Shown one piece after another: positions 34,646 through 43,373 of a DNA stretch of 64,000 nt (position 1 is its first letter; each line of letters starts with the position of its first letter). The notes beneath the pieces were generated by a model. It did no database searches. It was not told the origin of the DNA and saw nothing but the letters and a program-made list of their open reading frames with translations. A program made the translations under genes and the position numbers. Source of the DNA: Longimicrobiales bacterium (GTDB taxonomy: Bacteria > Gemmatimonadota > Gemmatimonadetes > Longimicrobiales > RSA9); NCBI GenBank assembly GCA_035461765.1, contig DATHUY010000107.1, forward strand, positions 36,991-100,990. The letters run 5' to 3'.

Positions 34646-35803
34646 CTACGCCTCGACCCGCAGCTGCTCCACCACGCGCCCGAACGCTGCGATCGCAAGC
34701 TCGATCTCTTCCGCTGTCGTCGGCCGGCCGAGCGACAGCCTCACTGACGCGTCGCCGTCGGCGATGCGGCCCATCGCCGCGAGGACGTGCGACGGCTTGA
34801 TCGTTCCGCTCTGACACGCCGACGCGCCGGACGCGGCAACGCCCTCCAGATCGAGGCCGATCAGAAGCCCTTCCTGGTCCGCGCCCGGCACGGTGACGTT
34901 CAGGATATTGGGCAGCACGTTTCGCCCGGGCCCGTTCACCACCAGCTCGGGCACCAGCTCCAGCAGGCCATGCTTCAGGCGATCGCGGAGGGAGGCGAGT
35001 CGAGCGGCTTCCTCCTCCTGCTCCGCAGCGGCCAGCTCGGCCGCGACCGCGAACCCGACTGCGGCGGCGACGTTTTCCGTGCCTGGCCGGAGCTCCCGTT
35101 CCTGACCACCGCCGTGGACGAGCGGCAGAACGTGCGTGCCTTCGCGGATGTAGAGCGCACCGATGCCTTTCGGGCCCGCAATCTTGTGTGCACTGAGCGA
35201 CAGCAGGTCGCACGGCGTTTCGTCCACCCGCACGCGCAGCTTCGCAAACGACTGCACTGCATCGGTGTGGAAGGCGACGCCCGCCTCGCGGCAGCGCGTC
35301 CCGATCTCCGCGACGGGCTCGATCGTGCCGACCTCGTTGTTGGCCCACATGACGCTCACCACGCAGGGCTTCACCTGCAGCGCCTCCCCGACCGCGTCCA
35401 GGTCGACGCGGCCCTCTTCGTCCACGCCCAGCGTGATCAGCTCCGCGCCCTCGCTCGCCGCGCACTGGGCGGCCGCGCCTACCGCCTTGTGCTCGATCGC
35501 CGAGCACACCACGGCGGCGCCTCGGCTGCCGTTGCTGCACGCGGAACGCCAGCGGCCCAGGACCGCCAGGTTATCGGCCTCCGTGCCACCCCCTGTAAAG
35601 ACCACTTCGCGGCGCGTTGCCCCGATGGCGGACGCCAGACGCTCCCGCGCCTGTTCCAGCGCATTGCGCGCCTGTCGGCCCCAGCGGTGCATGCTGGACG
35701 GGTTGCCGAAGCGCTCGTCGAAATAGGGCGACATCGCCTCGAGGACTTCGGGTCGCAGCGGTGTGGTGGCCGCATGGTCGAGATAGACGAATTTCACGGA
35801 CAT
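34646..35803 (-). CDS. Cysteine desulfurase, IscS/NifS-type
   Basis: PLP enzyme of 385 residues that takes sulfur from cysteine for thiolation or Fe-S assembly. Start ATG 35803 gives MSVKFVYLDHAATTPLRPEV. FTGGGTEADNLAVLG binds PLP. The lysine that binds PLP is in SLSAHKIAGPKGIGALY, and the catalytic cysteine is in ASGASACQSGT, on the mobile loop typical of class I enzymes. No iscU or iscR lies beside it. The convergent mnmA makes tRNA thiolation a likely destination. The open frame extends upstream but the extra residues do not look coding. Confidence 0.94.
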   Translation of the reverse strand: MSVKFVYLDHAATTPLRPEVLEAMSPYFDERFGNPSSMHRWGRQARNALEQARERLASAIGATRREVVFTGGGTEADNLAVLGRWRSACSNGSRGAAVVCSAIEHKAVGAAAQCAASEGAELITLGVDEEGRVDLDAVGEALQVKPCVVSVMWANNEVGTIEPVAEIGTRCREAGVAFHTDAVQSFAKLRVRVDETPCDLLSLSAHKIAGPKGIGALYIREGTHVLPLVHGGGQERELRPGTENVAAAVGFAVAAELAAAEQEEEAARLASLRDRLKHGLLELVPELVVNGPGRNVLPNILNVTVPGADQEGLLIGLDLEGVAASGASACQSGTIKPSHVLAAMGRIADGDASVRLSLGRPTTAEEIELAIAAFGRVVEQLRVEA

Positions 35804-35853
35804 GGCTGGTCGCGGGTCAGGCGCGAGGAGGCCCCGGCGCCTCGTCGCAAAGC

Positions 35854-35882
35854 TTGGCAGTCCCGGAGGACGGGGATAAATT
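35854..35882 (+). promoter_or_regulatory. Promoter with -10 box 7 nt before ATG 35890
   Basis: TTGGCA (35854-35859), 17-nt spacer, TAAATT (35877-35882), then 7 nt to the ATG. The predicted start of transcription falls on or one base before the start codon, implying a leaderless mRNA. No ribosome site is present between box and ATG. Confidence 0.55.
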
Positions 35883-35889
35883 AACGGGT

Positions 35890-36249
35890 ATGAATCACCG
35901 CGCACCACCTCCGCTTCCGCCGGAGCGGCCGCCGAGCTTCAGGGCGACGGTGCACGGCACCGTGTTCGCCGAACGTTCGACCCACCTCTGCCGCCTGCAC
36001 GCCGGTGACGAAGTCCTCCTGATCCCCGGCCCTCCGATCGACGATGACCCCGGCATCTGGGTGCACATGCCGGAAGGCGACGTCATCGGACACCTGCCGC
36101 CCGAGATCGAGTACTGGCTCGCCCCGTGGATGCTGCGCGGCGGCAGTGCACGGGCGCGGGCGGTGCGCGTGTCCGGGGCCGATACGCCGAGCTGGCGTCG
36201 CGTCCTGCTCGAGGTGGAACTGACCGGGTCGCCCGCCAACAACTGCTGA
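35890..36249 (+). CDS. Small HIRAN-like domain protein (119 aa)
   Basis: After a proline-rich start (residues 1-17), a single compact domain reads FRATVHGTVFAERSTHLCRL, AGDEVLLIPGPPIDDDPGIW, then VHMPEGDVIGHLPPEIEYWL. The layout, with a leading V-x-G strand, a GD-x-x-L strand, then a G-x-x-IG-x-LP turn and a helix, resembles the HIRAN domain found in HLTF and some phage or repair proteins, where it binds DNA 3' ends. Here it stands alone. The match is by eye and moderate. It diverges from the cysteine desulfurase. Confidence 0.6.
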   Translation: MNHRAPPPLPPERPPSFRATVHGTVFAERSTHLCRLHAGDEVLLIPGPPIDDDPGIWVHMPEGDVIGHLPPEIEYWLAPWMLRGGSARARAVRVSGADTPSWRRVLLEVELTGSPANNC

Positions 36250-36332
36250 CCGCCGACCCGCACCGCAACAGGATGCGTTCCGGCGCGGCGAGTGGCTGCG
36301 GGCTGGCGCGGCTGCCGGTGACGTCGCATGCG

Positions 36333-37061
36333 TCAGAAGCTGCTGACGTCTAGCGCGCCCAGGTCCTCGACCCGCACCGTCTCCTTCGTCCAGTACGGCT
36401 CGCCATACGCCTTGCGGATCAATGAGCCGTAGTACGCGTGATAGGCGAGGATCTGCTCGCGGATCGGGCGGTCGCCGCCGAACACATCACCGAGCGCGGT
36501 CCTCCCCTCGAACTGGGAGCCGAACGCGAAGATGGCGTCCAGCTTCCGCTCCATGTGATCGCTGATGTCCAGCACGACGGTCGGCTTCGGGCCATGCTCG
36601 GCGTACGTCAGCGCAAAGACGACCTTGTGCGGCCGGAACGGCTCGCCCTCGATGTCGGCGTTGCGCACACCGGCCAGGAAGCAGGCATCCCGGCCGATCT
36701 CGCTCGCGGCCCGGTGGTCGGGGTGCCGGGCGTCCGGCCAGTGCAGAACGACCGTGGCAGGCCGTAGCGCCCGTATGTGAGCCGCCACCGTGTGGCGCGC
36801 CTCTGGTGAGCTGGTGAGCGCACCATCCGGCAGGCCGGCGTTTCGGCGCGCTGCCAGGCCGAGGACGTCCGCTGCCGCGGCTGCCTCATCGGATCGGCGT
36901 GAGGCCGTGCCCCAGCTGCCACGCTCGCCGCCCGTGAGGTCCAGGACTGCCGCCTGGCCGCCGTGCGCGGCCGTGGCCAGCAGGGCGCCGGCACAAAGCA
37001 GCTCGGCGTCGTCGGGATGCGCCATGATGGCGAGAAGGTCTGTCATCGCCAGGATACTCAT
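36333..37061 (-). CDS. bshB1: Bacillithiol deacetylase BshB1
   Basis: Zinc-dependent LmbE/PIG-L family deacetylase of 242 residues that removes acetyl from GlcNAc-malate in bacillithiol synthesis. The metal motif AHPDDAE is at residues 14-20, with the other His in WPDARHPDHRAASEIGRDA. The family phrases DLTGGERGSWGTASRR and, near the end, YGSLIRKAYGEPYW are specific for BshB1. bshA and bshC are not in the window. It follows the efflux operon by 63 bp on the same strand. Start could also be the ATG five codons later. Confidence 0.9.
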   Translation of the reverse strand: MSILAMTDLLAIMAHPDDAELLCAGALLATAAHGGQAAVLDLTGGERGSWGTASRRSDEAAAAADVLGLAARRNAGLPDGALTSSPEARHTVAAHIRALRPATVVLHWPDARHPDHRAASEIGRDACFLAGVRNADIEGEPFRPHKVVFALTYAEHGPKPTVVLDISDHMERKLDAIFAFGSQFEGRTALGDVFGGDRPIREQILAYHAYYGSLIRKAYGEPYWTKETVRVEDLGALDVSSF

Positions 37062-37124
37062 GGACCCGGGGCGCGGATTGCCAACTGGCGCGGTCGCGCC
37101 AGGGGCACACGCGCTGATCCGGCG

Positions 37125-38360
37125 CTACTCAAACCGCAGTGCCTCGACCGGGTCCATCTTCGCCGCCTTCCAGGCAGGCCACATTCCGAATGCGACACCC
37201 GCAACCGCGGCCATGCCGAGTGCGGCGAGGATCGCGCCGAGCGGGACCGCTGCGGGGATCGGTGTGAGTGCGGCGACGAGATACGCCCCGCCGGCGCCGA
37301 TGGCCATGCCGATGATCGCTCCAATGCATGTCACCGTCACGGCCTCGAACAGGAACTGCCACAGGATCTCGCGCTGCGTGGCGCCGATTGCTTTGCGGAT
37401 GCCGATCTCGCGCGTTCGCTCCGTCACGGCGATCATCATGATCGCGATGACGCCGACACCGCCGACCATCAGACCCACCGACGACAGCGCGAGCATGACC
37501 ATGAAGAATACGCTCGTCACCGTGTTGAACATCTCCAGGAACTCCTCCTGCCGGATCAGCGCGAAGTCGTTGTCCTCATCCGGGCGCAGGCCGCGCGTAG
37601 TGCGCAGGAGCGTCGTCACCTGGTCCATGGCCTCGTCCTGCGATGTCGCGGCAGAGGGCGACACCAGTACGGCCAGGCCCTCGTCCGAGGCACCCAGGTG
37701 CTTGAGCACGGACGTGTAGGGCATGAGCGCCAGGTTCTTCTGCAGCGCACTGAAGACATTGTCCGGCATCTTCACGATGCCGACGATCTCGAACGGCCTG
37801 CCGTTGATCCGCACGATCCGGCCGACCGGATCGAGTGCACCGTAAAGCGTCTCCGCCAGGTCCGTCGTGAGCAGCACGACGGCGGCGCCGGAGCGCACAT
37901 CGTTGCGCAGCATGTCGTGACCCGAGACGATCGTGGCGTTGGTGTACTCGGCCCAGCCATCCTCGCGTCCCGCGATCTGCACGCTGGCGAGACGCTGCCG
38001 TCCGTTGACGAACTCGGCGCTCATGTCGAGCGCAATGAGCGTTTCACGGATGCCTGGCAGCTGCTCGATGCGGCGTGCCTCGAGCGGCGTGATCTTCGGA
38101 TTGTTCCGGTCCGAGCGGCTGCCGGGGCCGCCGATCTGGACGCCGTTCATGTTGAAACGAGCGACCATGAAGTTCTTCGGTCCCATCGCCTCCATCTCGC
38201 CGGCCACACTCGTCTTGATGCCCTGGATCATCGCGCTCATGGCCATGACCGTAGCGACACCCACCACGATGCCGAGGATCGTCAGTCCGGAGCGGAACTT
38301 GTTCGCACGCAGCTGGTCGATCGCGAGTGCGGCACCTTCCGTGAGGCTCTCGAGGCGCAT
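37125..38360 (-). CDS. ABC transporter permease, MacB/FtsX type (second copy)
   Basis: Permease of 411 residues: N-terminal helix in LTILGIVVGVATVMAMSAMI, a large periplasmic MacB_PCD domain with EARRIEQLPGIRETLIALD, then three C-terminal helices with the coupling sequence VTERTREIGIRKAIGATQRE. Start ATG 38360 gives MRLESLTEGAALAIDQLRAN. It lies 4 bp after the other permease; together with the ATPase and adaptor they form a MacAB-like tripartite pump with two separate permease subunits. Confidence 0.92.
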   Translation of the reverse strand: MRLESLTEGAALAIDQLRANKFRSGLTILGIVVGVATVMAMSAMIQGIKTSVAGEMEAMGPKNFMVARFNMNGVQIGGPGSRSDRNNPKITPLEARRIEQLPGIRETLIALDMSAEFVNGRQRLASVQIAGREDGWAEYTNATIVSGHDMLRNDVRSGAAVVLLTTDLAETLYGALDPVGRIVRINGRPFEIVGIVKMPDNVFSALQKNLALMPYTSVLKHLGASDEGLAVLVSPSAATSQDEAMDQVTTLLRTTRGLRPDEDNDFALIRQEEFLEMFNTVTSVFFMVMLALSSVGLMVGGVGVIAIMMIAVTERTREIGIRKAIGATQREILWQFLFEAVTVTCIGAIIGMAIGAGGAYLVAALTPIPAAVPLGAILAALGMAAVAGVAFGMWPAWKAAKMDPVEALRFE

Positions 38361-38364
38361 TGCT

Positions 38365-39606
38365 TTACTCCGCCCGCAGGGCGACGACAGGATCGAGCCG
38401 CGCGGCGCGCGCGGCAGGGTAGATGCCGGCAATGACGCCGACGCCCATGCCCATCAGAACTGAAACTCCCATCCAGACGGGAGCGATCGCGGCCGGCAGC
38501 GGTGAGAGCGCCTGCACGACCTGGGCGAGCACGACGCCGATTCCTATGCCGATGAGCGCTCCGAGCAGTGACAGCGTCGCCGACTCCACGAGCACCTGCA
38601 CGTGGATGTCGCGCCTCCGTGCACCGAGCGCCTTGCGGATGCCGATCTCACGCGTCCGCTCCGTCACCGATACGAGCATGATGTTCATGATCACGATGCC
38701 GCCGACCACGAGCGCGATCGACACCAGACCCGGGAACGCGATCATCAGGATCTTGCGGATGTTCTGCCAGAAGCTCATCGACTCCGATGCCGTTTCGATC
38801 GCGAAGTCGTTCTCTTCGGCGCCGCGCAGCTTGTGGCGGATCCGCATGACGGCTTCAACGTCGAGACGCGCCTGCTCCATGTCATCGGTCTCGAACGGCT
38901 TGACCAGGATGCGGTCGACGATACCCTGTGGATTGACCAGCCGGCCCATCGGTGAGCGGGCGGGCGCAAAAGCGCGGTTGTCCATGGACATGCCGAACAG
39001 CGATCCCTGCTTTTTCAGCACGCCGATCACACGGAACTGCGCGCCCCTGACCTTTACCGTGCGGCCGAGCGGGTCGAGCGCACCGAAAAGCGTCGACGCG
39101 GTCTCCGCGCCCAGCAGGATGACCGGCACGCCGGAGCGGTCCTCGGGCGCAGTGAAGCCGCGACCGTGCTCCACGTCCATGTCACGGATGCGCAGCAGAT
39201 CGGCGGACGCACCCGTGAGCCACACGTTCTCGACCTCCACACCCTGCTCCGACACCATGTTGCCGCCGCTGAAGCTCTCGACGGCGACCATGGCGGGCAC
39301 CGTGAGCGCGTTGCGAATCGCGTCCGCGTCGTCGAACGTGATGCGTGGCCGGCGCCGATACGCCCGCCAGACGTCCGGGTCCGAGCTGAAGCTGATCTCG
39401 GGCTGACGGCTGAGCGTGAGTGTGTTGAGTCCGTAGATGGCGCCCGCGAAATCCTCTTCCATGTACTTGTTCATGCCCTCGACCACGCTTACGACCGTGA
39501 TCAGGAACATGACGCCGATGATGACGCCGAGTACCGCGAAGAAGCTCTTCAGCTTCTGCGCACGGATCTGGTTGAGGGCCAGCAGGATACCTTCACGCAG
39601 GTTCAT
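38365..39606 (-). CDS. ABC transporter permease, MacB/FtsX type (first copy)
   Basis: Permease of 413 residues with MNLREGILLALNQIRAQKLK, first helix FFAVLGVIIGVMFLITVVSV, a periplasmic MacB_PCD domain, and three C-terminal helices preceded by SVTERTREIGIRKALGARRR. Its paralogue lies 4 bp downstream, so the transporter probably works as a heterodimer of permeases. The ATPase gene ends 52 bp upstream of this start. Confidence 0.92.
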   Translation of the reverse strand: MNLREGILLALNQIRAQKLKSFFAVLGVIIGVMFLITVVSVVEGMNKYMEEDFAGAIYGLNTLTLSRQPEISFSSDPDVWRAYRRRPRITFDDADAIRNALTVPAMVAVESFSGGNMVSEQGVEVENVWLTGASADLLRIRDMDVEHGRGFTAPEDRSGVPVILLGAETASTLFGALDPLGRTVKVRGAQFRVIGVLKKQGSLFGMSMDNRAFAPARSPMGRLVNPQGIVDRILVKPFETDDMEQARLDVEAVMRIRHKLRGAEENDFAIETASESMSFWQNIRKILMIAFPGLVSIALVVGGIVIMNIMLVSVTERTREIGIRKALGARRRDIHVQVLVESATLSLLGALIGIGIGVVLAQVVQALSPLPAAIAPVWMGVSVLMGMGVGVIAGIYPAARAARLDPVVALRAE

Positions 39607-39658
39607 GGGCGTGATCCGCGTGAGCAGAAGGCGCTTGCAGCTCGTGTCATGAGGCGGC

Positions 39659-40384
39659 TCAGACGCCCGCCTGGGCGCCGGCGTGGGTAAGCGCACGACC
39701 CGTCGGCTCGTCCGCCGAGATAATGCCGTCGCGCAGCGTCACCGTACGGTGCGCGTGCTCCGCGATGTCATGCTCGTGCGTCACCAGCATGATCGTCTGG
39801 CCACCGGCATGCAGCTCGTCGAAGAGCGCCATGATGTCCGTGCTCGTCTTGCTGTCCAGGTTGCCGGTCGGCTCGTCGGCGAGCAGCAGGGACGGACGGT
39901 TGACGAGTGCACGTGCGACCGCGACGCGCTGACGCTGGCCGCCGGAGAGCTCCGACGGCTTGTGCTCCATGCGGTCTCCCAGCCCGACCTTCTGCAGCAC
40001 GTCCACAGCGCGTTCCTGCCGTTCCTTCTTGGAAACACCGGCATAGATCAGCGGCAGCTCCACGTTGTGCAGTGCCGATGCCCGCGGCAGCAGGTTGAAC
40101 GTCTGGAACACGAAACCGATGTACTGGTTGCGGATCTTCGCCAGCTCGTCGTCCTCGAGACCGGAGACCTGCGTGCCATCCAGCCAGTATTCACCGGCCG
40201 TGGGCGTGTCCAGGCAGCCGATCAGGTTCATGAACGTCGACTTGCCGGAGCCGGACGGGCCCATGATGGCGATGTACTCATTGCGCTCGATCGTGAGATC
40301 GACGCCGCGCAGCGCACGCACGGTCTCAGCACCGAGCACATATTCCTTGGTCAGACCCTGCGTACGAATGACTGGTATGGACAT
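39659..40384 (-). CDS. ABC transporter ATP-binding protein, MacB/LolD type
   Basis: ATPase of 241 residues. Walker [11 protein letters not shown]-loop [17 protein letters not shown], signature [15 protein letters not shown], Walker [12 protein letters not shown] and switch His in LVTHEHDI are all present. It starts [20 protein letters not shown]. The MacB/LolD class pairs with FtsX-fold permeases, matching the two downstream genes, and its start abuts the adaptor stop. Confidence 0.95.
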   Translation of the reverse strand: MSIPVIRTQGLTKEYVLGAETVRALRGVDLTIERNEYIAIMGPSGSGKSTFMNLIGCLDTPTAGEYWLDGTQVSGLEDDELAKIRNQYIGFVFQTFNLLPRASALHNVELPLIYAGVSKKERQERAVDVLQKVGLGDRMEHKPSELSGGQRQRVAVARALVNRPSLLLADEPTGNLDSKTSTDIMALFDELHAGGQTIMLVTHEHDIAEHAHRTVTLRDGIISADEPTGRALTHAGAQAGV

Positions 40385-41713
40385 TCAGGACTCCCGCGCG
40401 GCGGCCTGTGCGCCGCTCGTTGTACCGGTTGGTGTCGTGGCCGGCATCGGCCGGACCGCCTGTCCGTTCTCGAGCGTACGGATGACCTCATACGGTCCCG
40501 CAACGACCGTATCGGCCGTCGTCACGCCCGTGATCACCTCGAAATATTCCTGGCCGGCGATGCCGACGGTGACGGGCACGAACACGGCCTTGCCCTCACG
40601 CACCACGAACACGCCCTCCTGGTCTGCTTTCCGCGCGCGCCCTTCCGCTGCCGCCTCGCCGGCCGCGCGGGCGGCGGGATCCTCGTTCTCGATCGGATCG
40701 GCGTCCGGTTCCTCGCGCACGGTGAGCGCGATGATCGGCACCGACAGCGCGCCCGGCCGCTTCGCCGTCACGATGTCCGACGAAACCGAGAGGTCCGAGC
40801 GGAGCGATGTCGGCGGATTGTCGAGTGTGATCACGATCTCGTAATCGATCGCCTGTCCGCCCTGCGTGCTCGCTGCTGCACCCTGCTGGAGCGGAGAACG
40901 TACCGAGCTGTAGCTGATCTCGCTTACGCGGCCTGTGAACGGCTGCCGCGGAAACGCGTCGATCGTGACGGACGCGCTGTCGCCCACGTGGATGTCGGGC
41001 ACATCGGTTTCATCGACGCGGACGACTGCCTCCATCGACGACAGATCGGCGACGGTCAGCAGGATGCTGCCCGGGTTGTTCGTCGTGCCGACGATCGCGG
41101 TGGAGCCTTCCTCGACATTGAGCCGCGTGATCATGCCGTCCATGGGGGCGCGGATGACCGTCTTTGCCAGCCGGTCGCGCGCCTCCGTGAGTGCCGACCG
41201 CGACTGCGCGACGCCGAAGCCGGCGGCGGTCAGCAGCTCGCGCTGCACGAGCATCTGCGTCTCGGCCTCCTCGAGCTGCTGGCGGCTGACGAGCTGCTCG
41301 TCGGACTGTGCGAGCTGCGCGAACCGCTCGTATGCACGCTCAGCCTGGAGCAGGTTCGCCTTCGTCTGTGCCTCACGCGCCATGGCTTCGCTCACCGCGG
41401 CCTGCGCGCGCGACACGGCCGCCTCGAACTGCGTCGGGTCGATGCGCAGCAGCACCTGGCCGCGCTGCACAACGTCGCCTTCCTTGACGTTCAGCTCGAT
41501 GATGCGACCCATGATGTCGGCCTGCACCTCGACGCGCCGGTGCGGACGGATCCAGCCGCTCGCGGTAACAGTCGCCACGAGGTCGCGCGTCGCTACGGGC
41601 TCCATGCGCACCATCGCTCCGCCGCTGTCAGCTCGCGACGCAGCAACCATCGAGACGGCCACGACGCCAACGAGGGCGGCGACGCCTATCCCGATCTTCA
41701 TACCCTTCTTCAT
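40385..41713 (-). CDS. MacA/HlyD-type periplasmic adaptor
   Basis: Membrane-fusion protein of 442 residues. N-terminal anchor IGIGVAALVGVVAVSMVAA, then a lipoyl-like half (ASGWIRPHRRVEVQADIMGR), an alpha-helical hairpin (DPTQFEAAVSRAQAAVSEAM, then helices to about residue 185), the second lipoyl half (VIRAPMDGMITRLNVEEGST) and beta-barrel and proximal domains. It links the inner-membrane ABC pump to a TolC-like channel. TAATG overlap with the channel gene shows translational coupling. Confidence 0.9.
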   Translation of the reverse strand: MKKGMKIGIGVAALVGVVAVSMVAASRADSGGAMVRMEPVATRDLVATVTASGWIRPHRRVEVQADIMGRIIELNVKEGDVVQRGQVLLRIDPTQFEAAVSRAQAAVSEAMAREAQTKANLLQAERAYERFAQLAQSDEQLVSRQQLEEAETQMLVQRELLTAAGFGVAQSRSALTEARDRLAKTVIRAPMDGMITRLNVEEGSTAIVGTTNNPGSILLTVADLSSMEAVVRVDETDVPDIHVGDSASVTIDAFPRQPFTGRVSEISYSSVRSPLQQGAAASTQGGQAIDYEIVITLDNPPTSLRSDLSVSSDIVTAKRPGALSVPIIALTVREEPDADPIENEDPAARAAGEAAAEGRARKADQEGVFVVREGKAVFVPVTVGIAGQEYFEVITGVTTADTVVAGPYEVIRTLENGQAVRPMPATTPTGTTSGAQAAARES

Positions 41714-43227
41714 TAGCGGATCTCCGCACCGGTAAGTGGACGGCCAACCGCCGCTTCGAGCGCGGCGAGGCTTTCATGGAACTGATAGAGTGCGCTCAGA
41801 TACGCGCGGTCAGCACGCGCCTTGAGCGTTTCCGCTTCCTGGAGCTCGATGTACGATGCTGCACCGAGACGATAGCGCTCGCGCGCCAGTCTCAGCTGCT
41901 CATCGGCGAGCTCCACGTTGCGCGCCTCGAGCTCCGCACTGCTGGCGCCCGTGCGCGCCGTGCCGAGCGCCGCGGCGATCTCGGTGCGCAGACGCATCTC
42001 CTCCGACCTGAGGCGCAGCTCGGCGTCGGTCCGGGCGATCTTCGCCTGTTCCACCTGCCGCTCGCGCGAGAGGCCGTCGAATATCGGCAGCGAGATCGTC
42101 AGTGACGCCGAAAACGGATTACGCTCGTAGCCGAACGGGAAGAGCGAGTTGCTCTCGCGGATCCGCTGCTCGTCTTCGCTCGTCAGGAAGAATCGTGTGC
42201 AGTCCTGCGGCGTGCCGGGCAGCGGCGTGCTCAGTCCGGAGCTGATCTGGTTCATCAGCTCGCACTGGTCCTGCTGCGCGTACGCGCCCTGCCACGCCTG
42301 GTCGACGAGATACTCGGAGTTGCCGGCCTGGCGCATGAACCCGGATATCCCGGCCGAGAAGCTCAGGGACGGGAGATACGAGGACCGCGCCATGCGCACA
42401 CTGGCCCGCGATGCCGATTCCGCGGCTCGTGCGGCCTGGAGCGACGGATGCGCCTGCGCGGCGAAGGCCTGGAGCTGCGTCTCCGTCCAGGGCACATCGG
42501 TCACCGCGAACTGCGTCGTCAGATCGACATCGGCGGGGAGGTCCGTGCCGAGCACCTGTGCCAGTCGCAACCGTTCCGTCTCGACCAGATTGCGTGCCTG
42601 GAGCAGTGTCACCTCGGCACGGCCACGCTCGATCTGGGCCTGCGTCGCTTCCATCGGGATCGCCGCGCCCACATCCACGCGTGCCTGCGCGAGGCGCAGG
42701 TTGTCGCCCGCGCGCGCGAGCTCCTGCTCGGCCAGCGTGACGCCATCGCGCGCGCGCTTCACAGCCAGGTACTGGCGCGTAACGTTCGTGCGCAGCGTGA
42801 ACACTGCGGCCTCCACACCCGCAGCTGTCGCCCGGCGCTGTGACTTCGCCTGCCCGGGCGCCATCAGTGAGGCGCCGCTCAGGCGGTAGTTAACGCCCAG
42901 GTTGTAATTCGACGAGTAGTAATCGGTGGAATTCGTCACGCCAATATCGCCGAAATTGCCGACGCGCTGTGTGCCCGCGGCCTGGTAGTTGTAGGACGTC
43001 GACGCCGAAGCACCCGGCAGCAGCGAGCCGTAGGCGTCACGGACGGCCCAGTCGGCCGCGGCGACGTCGTTCGCCTGCTGCAGGAAGTCGGGGTTGTTCC
43101 GCCGGGCGAGAGTGATTGCCTCATCCAGAGTGAGGGTTGCACCTGTCTGGGCGGACGCGTCCGGCGCCAGCGCCAGTATAAGCGCCAACGCCGCCATAAT
43201 GGGCTGGCGGTAGCTGTATGAGTGCAC
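41713..43227 (-). CDS. TolC-like outer membrane efflux channel
   Basis: Outer-membrane protein of 504 residues with a signal peptide (MAALALILALAPDASAQ). Two OEP repeats are visible: TLDEAITLARRNNPDFLQQA in the first half and the second from VDLTTQFAVTDVPWTETQLQ through AKIARTDAELRLRSEEMRLR. The GTG at 43227 follows a GGGAG ribosome site at 8 nt, so I chose it over an internal ATG at 43197. First gene of the efflux operon; substrate unknown. Confidence 0.9.
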   Translation of the reverse strand: MHSYSYRQPIMAALALILALAPDASAQTGATLTLDEAITLARRNNPDFLQQANDVAAADWAVRDAYGSLLPGASASTSYNYQAAGTQRVGNFGDIGVTNSTDYYSSNYNLGVNYRLSGASLMAPGQAKSQRRATAAGVEAAVFTLRTNVTRQYLAVKRARDGVTLAEQELARAGDNLRLAQARVDVGAAIPMEATQAQIERGRAEVTLLQARNLVETERLRLAQVLGTDLPADVDLTTQFAVTDVPWTETQLQAFAAQAHPSLQAARAAESASRASVRMARSSYLPSLSFSAGISGFMRQAGNSEYLVDQAWQGAYAQQDQCELMNQISSGLSTPLPGTPQDCTRFFLTSEDEQRIRESNSLFPFGYERNPFSASLTISLPIFDGLSRERQVEQAKIARTDAELRLRSEEMRLRTEIAAALGTARTGASSAELEARNVELADEQLRLARERYRLGAASYIELQEAETLKARADRAYLSALYQFHESLAALEAAVGRPLTGAEIR

Positions 43228-43337
43228 CGTTGCAACTCCCTGATGGTAGTTCTGTGTAGTCGGTCGATCGCGCTCACCCTACGAAAAGATGACGCGCGAG
43301 GTTTCGCAGATGTTGAGCTTCCGTCCTCCAAAGCGAG

Positions 43338-43366
43338 CAGGGGCGGCCGTTCCGCGGCCGCCCCTG
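43338..43366 (-). terminator. Hairpin terminator after the secreted-protein gene
   Basis: A perfect 12-bp stem (43338-43349 with 43355-43366, CAGGGGCGGCCG / CGGCCGCCCCTG) and 5-nt loop lies 8 nt beyond the stop of the minus-strand gene ending at 43374. It separates that gene from the efflux operon downstream. Confidence 0.75.
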
Positions 43367-43373
43367 GCTGACT

